DNA from: Deltaproteobacteria bacterium
GTDB lineage: Bacteria > Desulfobacterota > SM23-61
Length of the DNA: 6,147 nucleotides
Reading direction: 5' to 3'
NCBI GenBank assembly: GCA_029857975.1
Contig: JAOUFX010000206.1
Coordinates: forward strand, 1 to 6,147
Part shown: piece after piece, positions 1 through 6,018 of the stretch
How positions within the stretch are numbered: the stretch's first letter is position 1
How the letters are laid out: each line of letters begins with the position of its first letter
Notes under the pieces: model-generated
Databases searched by the model: none
Told to the model about the DNA's origin: nothing
What the model saw: only the letters and a program-made list of their open reading frames with translations
Made by a program: the position numbers and the translations under genes

Positions 1-1
1 G

Positions 2-613
2 ATGCCCCCGCAAACCACGGCGGATTCGGGGATCGATGCGCTCAGCCACGCCGTGGAGGCTTACATATCCGTGCGGTCGAATGCCTACGCGGACGCCTTG
101 GCTCTGGAGGCCATTCGCCTGATCGGAGGCAACCTTCGAAAAGCCTACGGCAACGGGAAAGATTTGGAAGCCAGAGAACATATGTCCCAGGCCGCCCTTC
201 TGGCCGGTATCGCTTTCGGCAGTTCCGGACTCGGTGCCGTTCATGCCCTGGGGTATCCTTTTACGACTTTTTTCGGCCATTCCCACGGCAAGGGTATCGG
301 AATTGTGATGCCGGCCGTCATGCGCTATAACAGCTCTGTCTGCGAGGAAAAATTTCGTCGGATCGCCGAGGCCATGGGGGAGAAAGTGGATGGATTCACC
401 CTCTCCGAAGCCGCTTTGAAAGCGGCGGATGGGGTGGAAAAATTGATCAACGATGTCGGGATCTCCACCCGCATATCGGCCTATAATATCCCCGAGAGCA
501 AACTTAAGGAGATGGCGGAATCGGCCATCCTCCCGAACGCCCGTCTGTTGGTGTCCAACCCTCGAAAGATGGGGGTGCCAGAGGCCCTTGAAGTATATCA
601 AAAAATATATTGA
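2..613 (+). CDS. Iron-containing (class III) alcohol dehydrogenase, C-terminal part, 5' end outside the window
   Basis: The 203 visible residues are the metal-binding and C-terminal region of an iron-dependent alcohol dehydrogenase, a family of NAD(P)-dependent cytoplasmic enzymes that interconvert alcohols and aldehydes or ketones. The signature GIDALSHAVEAY lies at residues 10-21 and a second metal motif HALGYPFTTFFGHSHG at 81-96. By comparison with FucO, the metal ligands should be D12, H16, H81 and H95; the 14-residue spacing of the last two matches the family, so the site looks intact. The C-terminus (NPRKMGVPEALEVYQKIY) is the normal family ending and the gene stops at a TGA. Family members are about 380-390 residues, so roughly 185 N-terminal residues, including the nucleotide-binding domain, lie left of the window. 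The Met at position 2 is therefore internal and not the start. The substrate cannot be deduced. No terminator-like hairpin follows the stop. Confidence 0.93.
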   Translation: MPPQTTADSGIDALSHAVEAYISVRSNAYADALALEAIRLIGGNLRKAYGNGKDLEAREHMSQAALLAGIAFGSSGLGAVHALGYPFTTFFGHSHGKGIGIVMPAVMRYNSSVCEEKFRRIAEAMGEKVDGFTLSEAALKAADGVEKLINDVGISTRISAYNIPESKLKEMAESAILPNARLLVSNPRKMGVPEALEVYQKIY

Positions 614-1145
614 CTTCTTTCCTGCCATGTTTAAAAAAAATGATTCACAAACAAGAAGATCAAAAAAGATAAAATAGCTGGCAGCGGAGAGAGCGCAAGG
701 AAAACGCCCAGTCCCGTGGCAATTCCCTTTGCGTCCCTAAGGATGCAGGTCCCGGCATCCCGCACACTTAGCCCCATAACTCTGAGTTGACGATCTCGTG
801 AACCTTGTCACCTAGGTCATAGGGCGCGGAGTTGAAAGAGGAAAAATATTAAGGGAAGGAATCGACCGAGAGGATTTATTGAATGGTCTATCTGACCTTT
901 GGCGAGATAATGCAGGAAGGAAGATCGAGTGTCGGGATGTTGTTTTATCCGTTGGCGGTAAAGGAGAGAGGGCGTTGGAGCGAGGTGCGCAGTATTTAAG
1001 GGTTACGACTCGGCGGTGAGTCGAGCAGAGAATTCTGATGAAGATGCAAAACTCCGCCTCTATCTGTAAGTTGCTTCAGAACCAAGGTCCTCTTCTTCAT
1101 CAGGAATGCCTAGAGTACCAGCAGCCTCTTATTCCGGGGCCTCCT
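614..1145. other. 532-bp gap between convergent genes, no recognisable gene
   Basis: This gap lies between the 3' ends of the alcohol dehydrogenase (+) and dctM (-). No recognisable gene, RNA or clear terminator was found. Two coding-like stretches were noted: a + strand frame open from 816 to the TGA at 1017-1019 (about 67 codons, no ATG, containing LLNGLSDLWRDNAGRKIE) and a - strand frame of 26 codons ending at a TAA at 768-770 (YDLGDKVHEIVNSELWG). Neither matches a family I know, and both could be chance or gene debris. Small hairpins occur at 1006-1023 (CGACTC, 6-nt loop, GAGTCG) and 741-760 (GGATGC/GCATCC), neither followed by a T tract on either strand. Confidence 0.5.
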
Positions 1146-2474
1146 TTATCCTACTATATCCCGCCCCACTATTAGACGAGGAAGCCATAAAGTTATGTCA
1201 GGGAATACTGTAAGGATAGCCAGTGCAATCAGTAGTATGCCAATATAAGGTATAACAGCACGGTATATTTCCCCGGTGCTTATCTCTGGAGGAGCCACCC
1301 CCCTCATGTAGAACAGACAGAGACCAAAGGGTGGCGTCAGGTAACCTACCATTATAGCCACAATAAAAAGAGTGGCGAAGTGCAACAGGTTAAAGCCCAG
1401 GTCAACTACCGTTGGACAGACGATAGGAACGAGGAGTATTATGATTGCCACGGAGTCCAAGAACATACCCATGATTAGGATTAGCACCAGTATTCCTGCC
1501 ATGATTAGCATGGGACTCAACTCTTGGCCAACCAATAAACTCCTCATCAGTTGTGAGGCTCCTAACCTCTGGTAAACAGCGGCAAATATTGACGCTCCAA
1601 TGATAATCCACATCACCATACTGGTGACCCTGACAGTGCGGAAGCAGGACTCCTTCACCATCTTCCAGTTAAGCTGGCGGTAGATAGCAGCTACCACCAG
1701 GGTGCCAACCACGCCCACACCGGCTGCCTCGCTGGGAGTGGCGGCTCCGGTAAAAATAGACCCCAAAACACTGGCAATAACCAGCAGTGCAGGCAGCATG
1801 GCGATGAGCGAGGCGAATTTCTCCTTCCAGGAAGCCCTTCTCTCAGGTGGGAGGGGTGGAGCAATTTTCGGATTTCGGATAGAGGCCCCAATTAAATAGA
1901 TGATGAACATAATGGCAATCATAATACCGGGCATAACTCCAGCTATAAAAAACTGCCCTATTGACATCAAGCTAAAAGTACCAAAGATAACCATCGTCAC
2001 GCTGGGCGGAATAAGGATAGCCAGAGTTGCCCCTCCCATGATACACCCCATTGCCACAGACTTACTGTAGCCGCGGTCGAGCATAGATGGAAGAGCAAAC
2101 AGTCCCAGAGACACTGCAGCGGCACCAGCCACTCCCGACATCGCAGCAATCAGGGTAGATACGGCTATTGTTCCGATTGCCAGCCCACCAGGGAGACGGC
2201 CTGACCACCGATACATCATCTCATAGAGAGCATCAGCCGTACCTGAACGCTGAAGCAAGTTTCCCATGAATATGAACAGAGGGACGGCCACAAAGATTTC
2301 CTTGCTGATTACGCCAAAGGTTTGGACAGCAACCACGTAGAGCCCCTGCGGGCCCCACAGCGCCCAGGCAAAGGCCACAGCAATAGCACCTAGGCTGAAG
2401 ACCAAGGGAATCCCGAGAGCCAGTGTCATCAGGAAAAGCCCGAACATAAGCCCGGTAATAAGCTCAATGCCCAT
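1146..2474 (-). CDS. dctM: TRAP transporter large permease subunit (DctM family)
   Basis: A 442-residue, very hydrophobic protein of normal length for the large membrane subunit of a tripartite ATP-independent periplasmic (TRAP) transporter. It forms the ion-coupled translocation channel in the inner membrane. Family blocks in order: VPLFIFMGNLLQRSG at 64-78, GGATLAILIPPS at 147-158, TPSEAAG at 246-252, GMFLDSVAIIILLVPI at 336-351 and YLTPPFGLCLF at 378-388. About a dozen membrane segments are apparent, with a charged cytoplasmic-type loop near 200-222. The ATG lies inside the end of dctQ (11-bp overlap) and is preceded by a purine-rich AGGAAAGGAAATAG that can serve as ribosome-binding site, so the two genes are probably translationally coupled. 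It is the last gene of dctPQM. No frameshift or missing conserved block is seen. The large subunit alone does not reveal the substrate. Confidence 0.95.
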   Translation of the reverse strand: MGIELITGLMFGLFLMTLALGIPLVFSLGAIAVAFAWALWGPQGLYVVAVQTFGVISKEIFVAVPLFIFMGNLLQRSGTADALYEMMYRWSGRLPGGLAIGTIAVSTLIAAMSGVAGAAAVSLGLFALPSMLDRGYSKSVAMGCIMGGATLAILIPPSVTMVIFGTFSLMSIGQFFIAGVMPGIMIAIMFIIYLIGASIRNPKIAPPLPPERRASWKEKFASLIAMLPALLVIASVLGSIFTGAATPSEAAGVGVVGTLVVAAIYRQLNWKMVKESCFRTVRVTSMVMWIIIGASIFAAVYQRLGASQLMRSLLVGQELSPMLIMAGILVLILIMGMFLDSVAIIILLVPIVCPTVVDLGFNLLHFATLFIVAIMVGYLTPPFGLCLFYMRGVAPPEISTGEIYRAVIPYIGILLIALAILTVFPDITLWLPRLIVGRDIVG

Positions 2475-2973
2475 CTATTTCCTTTCCTCTGATAGCAATA
2501 TTGAGGTCACGGATAAGTTTAGCTGCTCCCTGAAGCAGTAGCAGCAATGCTGCCAGCGGGATTACCATCTTAATGGGGTACAAAGGTGGGTCCCAGTATG
2601 TACCGGCCGTTTCCAGAATGCTTAGTGAATCCCACGCCATTCGTGCTCCCTGGTACAGCAATGTGCCGCAAAAGAGCCAGAAGGCAACCGAAGAAATCAC
2701 CTCAATAATCCCTTGCTTTCTCAGGGAGAAGCCCTTGACAATTATATCCACGCGGACATGATCTCCCCAGCGAAGAGCACAGGCTCCGGATAGCATGAAC
2801 CCCGCGCCGTAAAGGAACCACGATAGCTCGGGAACCCACCGAATCGGGTAGTTGAAGCCATATCTCGTTACCACATTGATAAAGACGATTGCGGTGCAGA
2901 GCAGGGTTAAATAGACGCACAACCAGCCAAACCAATCGCTCAGCTGGTCAACTGAATGCAGAAAGCGCTTCAT
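2464..2973 (-). CDS. dctQ: TRAP transporter small membrane subunit (DctQ family)
   Basis: A 169-residue protein with four membrane segments (about 17-38, 51-72, 91-113 and 128-152), the standard DctQ topology. The family motif around ELSWFLYGAGFML (49-61) is followed by WGDHVRVDII (69-78), the conserved G-x-HVRVD block. In TRAP systems this subunit binds the DctM channel and forms the membrane complex. The motif set, including the WDPPLYPIKMVIPLA segment (127-141), resembles the FcbT2-type small subunits. The frame stays open upstream to a TTG at 3012, but I start it at the ATG at 2973: this gives MKRFLHSVDQL, has GGAG 9 nt upstream, and keeps the large inverted repeat at 2992-3031 outside the gene. 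An ATG at 2988 is the alternative. It overlaps dctM by 11 bp and begins about 70 bp after the dctP stop. Confidence 0.92.
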   Translation of the reverse strand: MKRFLHSVDQLSDWFGWLCVYLTLLCTAIVFINVVTRYGFNYPIRWVPELSWFLYGAGFMLSGACALRWGDHVRVDIIVKGFSLRKQGIIEVISSVAFWLFCGTLLYQGARMAWDSLSILETAGTYWDPPLYPIKMVIPLAALLLLLQGAAKLIRDLNIAIRGKEIDGH

Positions 2974-2990
2974 CGGATCCGTCTCCATTT
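2974..2990 (-). promoter_or_regulatory. Ribosome-binding site that decides the dctQ start
   Basis: Read on the minus strand, AAATGGAGACGGATCCG precedes the ATG at 2973, with GGAG 9 nt from the start. The other in-frame ATG at 2988 has only a weak GAG and lies at the base of the stem-loop. The TTG at 3012 lies within the loop of the stem-loop and has no plausible site outside the stem. The choice of start is inferred from spacing. Confidence 0.6.
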
Positions 2991-2991
2991 G

Positions 2992-3031
2992 GCTCAAGAT
3001 TACCTGCCCCAAGGGGCAGGTAATCTTGAGC
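2992..3031 (-). repeat. Perfect 19-bp inverted repeat (stem-loop) between dctP and dctQ
   Basis: The arms GCTCAAGATTACCTGCCCC (2992-3010) and its exact reverse complement (3013-3031) are separated by only AA. In RNA this would be a very stable hairpin with about 18 pairs and a 4-nt loop. It begins 12 nt after the dctP stop codon and ends about 18 nt before the dctQ ATG. On the minus strand it is followed by CAAATGGAGA, not a U tract, so it does not look like a classic intrinsic terminator. A role in protecting the dctP mRNA 3' end or in lowering dctQM expression relative to the binding protein is inferred from its position. Confidence 0.9.
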
Positions 3032-3043
3032 TTAATCTATTGC

Positions 3044-4105
3044 CTACCTCAGCGGCCGGGCTCTTATCTCCTCCATTAGCTTCCGCAATATCTCTATCCC
3101 CTTAGCCGCGCGAGGGCCCTTGGCCGCCACCTCTTTCCAAACTTGCTCTTGCAAGTGGTACACCTTTGCCCTCTCCTCCACGGGTATCGACGTTACCTGA
3201 ACACCATACTGCTTTTTCATTCTCTCAATAGCCTTCACATTCTCGATCGAATACGTCGTATAGTAGCGGTAGGCCGTATCATAGGCCGCGAGCTCAATGA
3301 TGCGCTTCAGGTCGTCAGGCAACGCCTTCCAGTTATCCAGGTTCCAAAGTAGATTACCAGCCCTTTGGGGGCCCAACCAGGATGGAAACATATGATACTT
3401 GGCAACTTCCATGAGCTTCAAATCCCAGTGCACTGCCGGCCCGGCATACTGTAACGCATCGATGGTGCCCATGGCCAATGCGCTATAGAGCTCCTCCAGA
3501 GGTAGAGCAACCTGTGACACCCCCAGTTTCGTCATCCAGATAGCGTCGACACCGGTAACCCTCATCTTCAGGCCTTTCAAGTCAGCCAGAGTGCGGATTG
3601 GCTTTTTCGAAATTATGTTTCCTTGGGCACCGTCAGGGAAGTTGCAAATGAACCAAGCGTTGTGCTTAGCATAACCTTCCTGTAGTACCCCCATTAACCC
3701 TTCTTCTCTCAAGAACCTCATCCAATCCGAAAACTCCGCGGGACAACCAGGCATACCAAAGTCAATGTATGCTTCGGGAAGAATGCCGCCGTAGTAAGCC
3801 CCAGCAGTCATGCTCGCCTCAAACATCCCTTTGCCCAAGGCGCTGAGGATCGCCGGTGAGGGGCTGAGAGTCCCGGGAGGGAATACTTCGATGTCAATCC
3901 TGCCTCCAGACATTTTCTTGACATCCTGAACGAATTCCACGTCACACACCCTGCTGGGCAGGCTTCCCGGAACATAAATGGATTGCATCCTGATCTTATA
4001 TACCTTCTCGGGCTTGGGAGCTGGGGCTGCTTCGGCACGACCAAAACCCAAAGCCAACACAGAAACCACTAATATCACGCTTACAACAAAGGCCATCTTT
4101 TTCAT
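3044..4105 (-). CDS. dctP: TRAP transporter periplasmic solute-binding protein (DctP family, TakP/FcbT1-like)
   Basis: A 353-residue periplasmic binding protein of normal family length. Residues 1-26 form a Sec signal peptide: MKK, a hydrophobic core to about residue 22, then a likely AEA|AP cleavage site. The mature part shows the DctP pattern: KIRMQSIYVPGS near the N-terminus, FPPGTLSPSPAILSAL at 75-90, the block LADLKGLKMRVTG (173-185) whose R182 is the expected ligand-carboxylate arginine, then PLEELYSALAMGTIDALQY (202-220). The following stretch to about 243 (AGPAVHWD, EVAKYHMFPSW) recalls TakP, a 2-oxoacid binder, and the FcbT1/COG4663 group. An organic-acid ligand is therefore likely, but its identity is not fixed. 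The ATG has a strong AGGAGG site about 6 nt upstream. It is the first gene of the operon; a perfect stem-loop separates it from dctQ. Confidence 0.95.
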   Translation of the reverse strand: MKKMAFVVSVILVVSVLALGFGRAEAAPAPKPEKVYKIRMQSIYVPGSLPSRVCDVEFVQDVKKMSGGRIDIEVFPPGTLSPSPAILSALGKGMFEASMTAGAYYGGILPEAYIDFGMPGCPAEFSDWMRFLREEGLMGVLQEGYAKHNAWFICNFPDGAQGNIISKKPIRTLADLKGLKMRVTGVDAIWMTKLGVSQVALPLEELYSALAMGTIDALQYAGPAVHWDLKLMEVAKYHMFPSWLGPQRAGNLLWNLDNWKALPDDLKRIIELAAYDTAYRYYTTYSIENVKAIERMKKQYGVQVTSIPVEERAKVYHLQEQVWKEVAAKGPRAAKGIEILRKLMEEIRARPLR

Positions 4106-4147
4106 CTCTTTCCTCCTTTTCTACTAATTTTTGCCCTTGAACCTTAA

Positions 4148-4406
4148 TCAGTTCTCATCATAGCGCATTACCTCCTCTCTAAGGCACTTCCTGTTATTTA
4201 CCAGACTGCCAAATTTGATGTACTGATCTTTATCCATCCAGATGAGATTTCATATTTTTTAGGGCCAACTACATAATTATCAGATCTTCTTTTGTTCTTT
4301 TCTTAGCAGCGAGTTCAGCGACCATTCCTTCAATTCCAATCCTCGCTTCAAAGAGATCTATATGGACTGATTTTCTGATGTTAAATAGAAGGCTGAAAGG
4401 ATCATT
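4148..4406 (-). pseudogene. Remnant of a GntR-family regulator (FCD ligand-binding domain), truncated and frameshifted
   Basis: Read on the minus strand, the piece 4406-4272 encodes NDPFSLLFNIRKSVHIDLFE followed by ARIGIEGMVAELAAKKRTKE and DLIIM. This is the start of the FCD domain of FadR-subfamily GntR repressors (typical pattern: D-L-x-E-x-R-x-x-x-E, A-x-x-A-A-x-R-x-T-x-x-D-L). A TAG at 4269-4271 interrupts it. The same frame continues LALKNMKSHLD to 4236, and the match resumes one base out of phase at 4234 with DKDQYIKFGSLVN, ending at a TGA at 4148-4150. The N-terminal winged-helix domain is absent upstream, where the repeat at 4420-4458 begins instead. Most of the C-terminal FCD domain is also missing. 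GntR/FCD genes often sit next to TRAP operons and control them, so this was probably the local dctPQM regulator. It should no longer bind DNA. Confidence 0.75.
4171..4178 (-). promoter_or_regulatory. Strong ribosome-binding-site-like sequence with no gene behind it
   Basis: The minus strand reads AGAGGAGG just before TAATGCGCTATGATGAGAAC. The ATG at the best spacing gives only MMRTD before a stop, and the nearer ATG is too close. It lies within the regulator remnant, about 65 nt upstream of dctP. It may be a relic or could support a very short leader peptide; nothing else supports translation here. Confidence 0.25.
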
Positions 4407-4419
4407 CTGCCAATTAAAA

Positions 4420-4458
4420 TGATAAGAACTCGCTTTTGGTTGGGGGAATAGTACCAAA
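4420..4458 (+). repeat. 39-bp direct repeat, copy 1, containing a perfect palindrome
   Basis: This copy matches 5242-5280 in the same orientation: the first 17 bases, TGATAAGAACTCGCTTT, are identical, and 31 of 39 positions agree without gaps. Within it the arms CGCTTTTGGT (4431-4440) and ACCAAAAGCG (4453-4462) form a perfect 10-bp inverted repeat with a 12-bp spacer. This resembles a dimeric repressor operator or a small hairpin. It sits where the recognisable part of the regulator remnant stops. Confidence 0.8.
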
Positions 4459-4711
4459 AGCGGAATTGTGTGTCAAAGAAAATTTTGACCATACAGCTTT
4501 TCGGGGTTTACTCTCCCAGTGATTTATTTTAGACTTAAGCCAGCCAAAAAACTGCCTTCCAAGAAAGGTTCTTTGATCTGTGAAATCGATCCCCAAAGGA
4601 TTTAAAAACCAAGAAAAACGCTTCCACTGTTCAGTCCGCTTGCCCGGAAAAAGCGAAACCGGGAAGACTTCGTGTGACCCAAATATTAAGCTTCAGGGAA
4701 GGAATCCATAG
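4459..4711. other. AT-rich stretch without a recognisable gene
   Basis: This segment between repeat copy 1 and the GAF fragment has no recognisable coding content. The minus-strand frame 4414-4596 has no known motif and lacks the helix-turn-helix that an intact upstream regulator would need. One hairpin is visible: CCCGG (4643-4647) pairs with CCGGG (4659-4663), extended by CTT/AAG around a single bulged G. It is not followed by a T tract. Confidence 0.5.
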
Positions 4712-4954
4712 CGGCTGGTGAAAGAGGCGGAGATCCTTGCTGAAATCGGGAGGATCATCAGTTCTTCTCTCAATATTGAAGAGGTTTATCAGCAGTTTGC
4801 CAAGGAAGCGAAAAAGCTGATTCCCTTCGACCGGGTCGTCGTCAACCTTCTGAATCCGGACAAAAAAACGATCACGGTGACTTATGTGGCCGGATTGGAA
4901 ATTGAAGGTTTGGGGGCCGGTGATGTTTGCTTCTCAGGGCTTCACCGGTTTTAG
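4712..4954 (+). pseudogene. Fragment of a GAF-domain sensor protein (multi-sensor kinase type)
   Basis: The frame after the TAG at 4709-4711 reads RLVKEAEILAEIGRIISSSL, then NIEEVYQQFAKEAKKLIPFD and RVVVNLLNPDKKTITVTYVA to GAGDV near 4926. This is the linker helix and first half of a GAF domain as found in multi-sensor histidine kinases and related signalling proteins (pattern E-I-G-R-I-I-S-S-S-L-x-I-E-E-V-Y, then P-F-D-R). A full protein would have an upstream sensor region and a downstream GAF half plus an output domain. Neither is present: a stop lies directly upstream, and after GDV the frame reads CFSGLHRF and stops. The GTG at 4718 gives 78 residues but has no clear ribosome-binding site. 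The last 21 bases overlap the end of the opposing stress-protein fragment, so this is a gene scrap and not an independent small protein. Confidence 0.75.
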
Positions 4955-5182
4955 ATAGTCGAGAGCATTCTTTTGGTTTTCCTCCGTCTGTTTCTCAGTG
5001 TAGGCAATATTAGGGACCTCGGCCCCGGCCACTTTGGGAGGAATCATCGGAGACAGTACTTGTAGCAGAATAACTTCTGCCTGTACCTCCGGTGATAGCT
5101 TGGACACCAAATCCTCGACATAGGGCAAAGCGGATTCACCCACTAAGGAACCATCCAATGGAACAAGAATTCTCTCCTTCAT
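4934..5182 (-). pseudogene. Universal stress protein (UspA family), C-terminally truncated
   Basis: The 82 residues start MKERILVPLDGSLVGESALP, the typical first strand and helix of a UspA-fold protein, followed by YVEDLVSKL, a second strand EVILLQVL and the loop PYTE-like AYTEKQTEENQKNALDYLKP. Family members are about 140-160 residues; the C-terminal half with the nucleotide-binding motif G-x2-G-x9-G-S/T is missing. The ATG has a strong AAGGAGGGAGAA site upstream, so the 5' end looks authentic and may still be translated. The frame runs into a stop a few codons after DYLKPVK, where the opposing GAF fragment also ends, so a rearrangement probably removed both 3' ends. Usp genes sometimes accompany TRAP operons (for example teaD with teaABC), and this one has the same direction as dctPQM, but a functional link is speculative. 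Confidence 0.8.
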
Positions 5183-5241
5183 TTCTCCCTCCTTCTCTCC
5201 AGCGTTATTTTTAGAGTGAAAAGAAAGTAATAGAGTGATAG

Positions 5242-5280
5242 TGATAAGAACTCGCTTTGGCTTGGGTTGAATATACCAAA
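5242..5280 (+). repeat. 39-bp direct repeat, copy 2, upstream of the stress-protein fragment
   Basis: This is the second copy of the 4420-4458 sequence. It keeps TGATAAGAACTCGCTTT exactly and ends in the shared TACCAAA. The internal palindrome is weaker here (TTTGG at 5256-5260 and CCAAA at 5276-5280). It lies 60-100 bp upstream of the stress-protein ATG, a fitting place for a promoter or operator element. A recombination scar or dispersed intergenic repeat is equally possible. Confidence 0.75.
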
Positions 5281-5381
5281 CTACTACTCATTAGTCCTTT
5301 GATAACTCGGCCATCTTCCGCCTATAAATAAGACCCGCCGCTTTCCATCCCCTTCTCACGGAAGGTTTGGCTTTATCGGGA

Positions 5382-5430
5382 GTTAAAATAAAAGAGCCTC
5401 CAAGAAGGTCACGACCTCCTAAGAGGCTTT
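5382..5430 (-). terminator. Intrinsic-terminator-like hairpin, minus strand
   Basis: The outer arms AGCCTC (5395-5400) and GAGGCT (5423-5428) pair. After a 5x5 internal loop, AGGTC (5406-5410) pairs with GACCT (5413-5417). On the minus strand the stem is followed by CTTTTATTTTAA, a good U tract; on the plus strand only TTTCAT follows. It would therefore end leftward transcription coming from 5431 or beyond. No gene could be identified there. Confidence 0.55.
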
Positions 5431-5584
5431 CATATTGGCACCTTCCGGAAACTCCTTTTCATACGCCACTCCAGAAGGTTAGAGGTTTTGTTGATGGGTT
5501 AACTGGGCTCGGGACGGAAATGACAACGACGACAATCAAAAAATATTCTTATACTCTTATACGAATAGGTGGTCAAGGGGAAAT

Positions 5585-5653
5585 ATGCCTTTGAAAATAG
5601 CCTTGGTTTCCAAGCCCAAATTGATGACTTGCGTTAGGAATCTTCACCCTTGA
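5585..5653 (+). CDS. Possible 22-codon open frame or broken 5' end of a gene
   Basis: ATG at 5585 follows CAAGGGGAAAT, a good ribosome-binding site at normal spacing. The product MPLKIALVSKPKLMTCVRNL plus HP has a hydrophobic first strand like the start of a Rossmann- or cobalamin-binding-type domain, but it ends at a TGA. No continuation was recognised in the other frames. It could be a true start codon of a gene that has since decayed, or chance. Confidence 0.2.
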   Translation: MPLKIALVSKPKLMTCVRNLHP

Positions 5654-6018
5654 GCCAAGATTGTCAACCTGCATATTTCGGAATGAAAGTCTTGAAATCC
5701 TCTCTCTTTGTCAGCCACCCACCCGATTTCCATCCCAAGCCTGCTGCGCAACAGGCGGAAGATTTCAACCAACAATCCTCATATGCTACCGCCTGGTCCG
5801 TGAGTCTATTGGCCTACTTGCCTTGAAATCGTAGTAACCATTTCTCCCAGTATTGTGTGGGGAAATGCCTCTTCTCACAAGGCAAAATCATGGAGGAAAG
5901 GGTGTGATAAGAAGCAAGGTCATTCCCGCCTTTTGTTCCCGCAGAACCTCAGAAGGGGGATGAAGAATCCGTTTGGAAACAAAATGTTAGTTTGGTCGAG
6001 TTCATTGCCGATTAAGAC

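Noticed and set aside
816..1019. 67-codon open + strand frame in the gap after the alcohol dehydrogenase
   Set aside because: It has no ATG, no clear ribosome-binding site and no family resemblance; kept only as a note in the gap entry.
1035..1103. 10-bp inverted repeat CTGATGAAGA (1035-1044) and TCTTCATCAG (1094-1103) downstream of dctM
   Set aside because: The spacer is 49 nt with no T tract, and a 10-bp match over this distance is expected about once by chance in a window this long.
2974..3012. Extending dctQ upstream to the TTG at 3012 (182 residues)
   Set aside because: That start lies within the perfect stem-loop and has no free ribosome-binding site; the ATG at 2973 has GGAG at good spacing and begins like other DctQ proteins.
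2992..3031. Reading the dctP-dctQ stem-loop as an intrinsic terminator
   Set aside because: Neither flank has a run of T residues on the transcribed strand, and dctQ and dctM follow directly in the same direction.
4414..4596. 60-residue minus-strand frame as the missing N-terminus of the GntR regulator
   Set aside because: It has no helix-turn-helix pattern and is in a different frame from the FCD remnant.
847..4705. Shared 12-mer AGGGAAGGAATC near 852 and 4694
   Set aside because: A single 12-base match is about what chance gives in 6 kb, and the flanks do not align.
5367..5594. 75-residue + strand frame across the terminator hairpin
   Set aside because: It reads through the stem-loop, has no ribosome-binding site and a low-complexity TTTT/KK composition; judged spurious.
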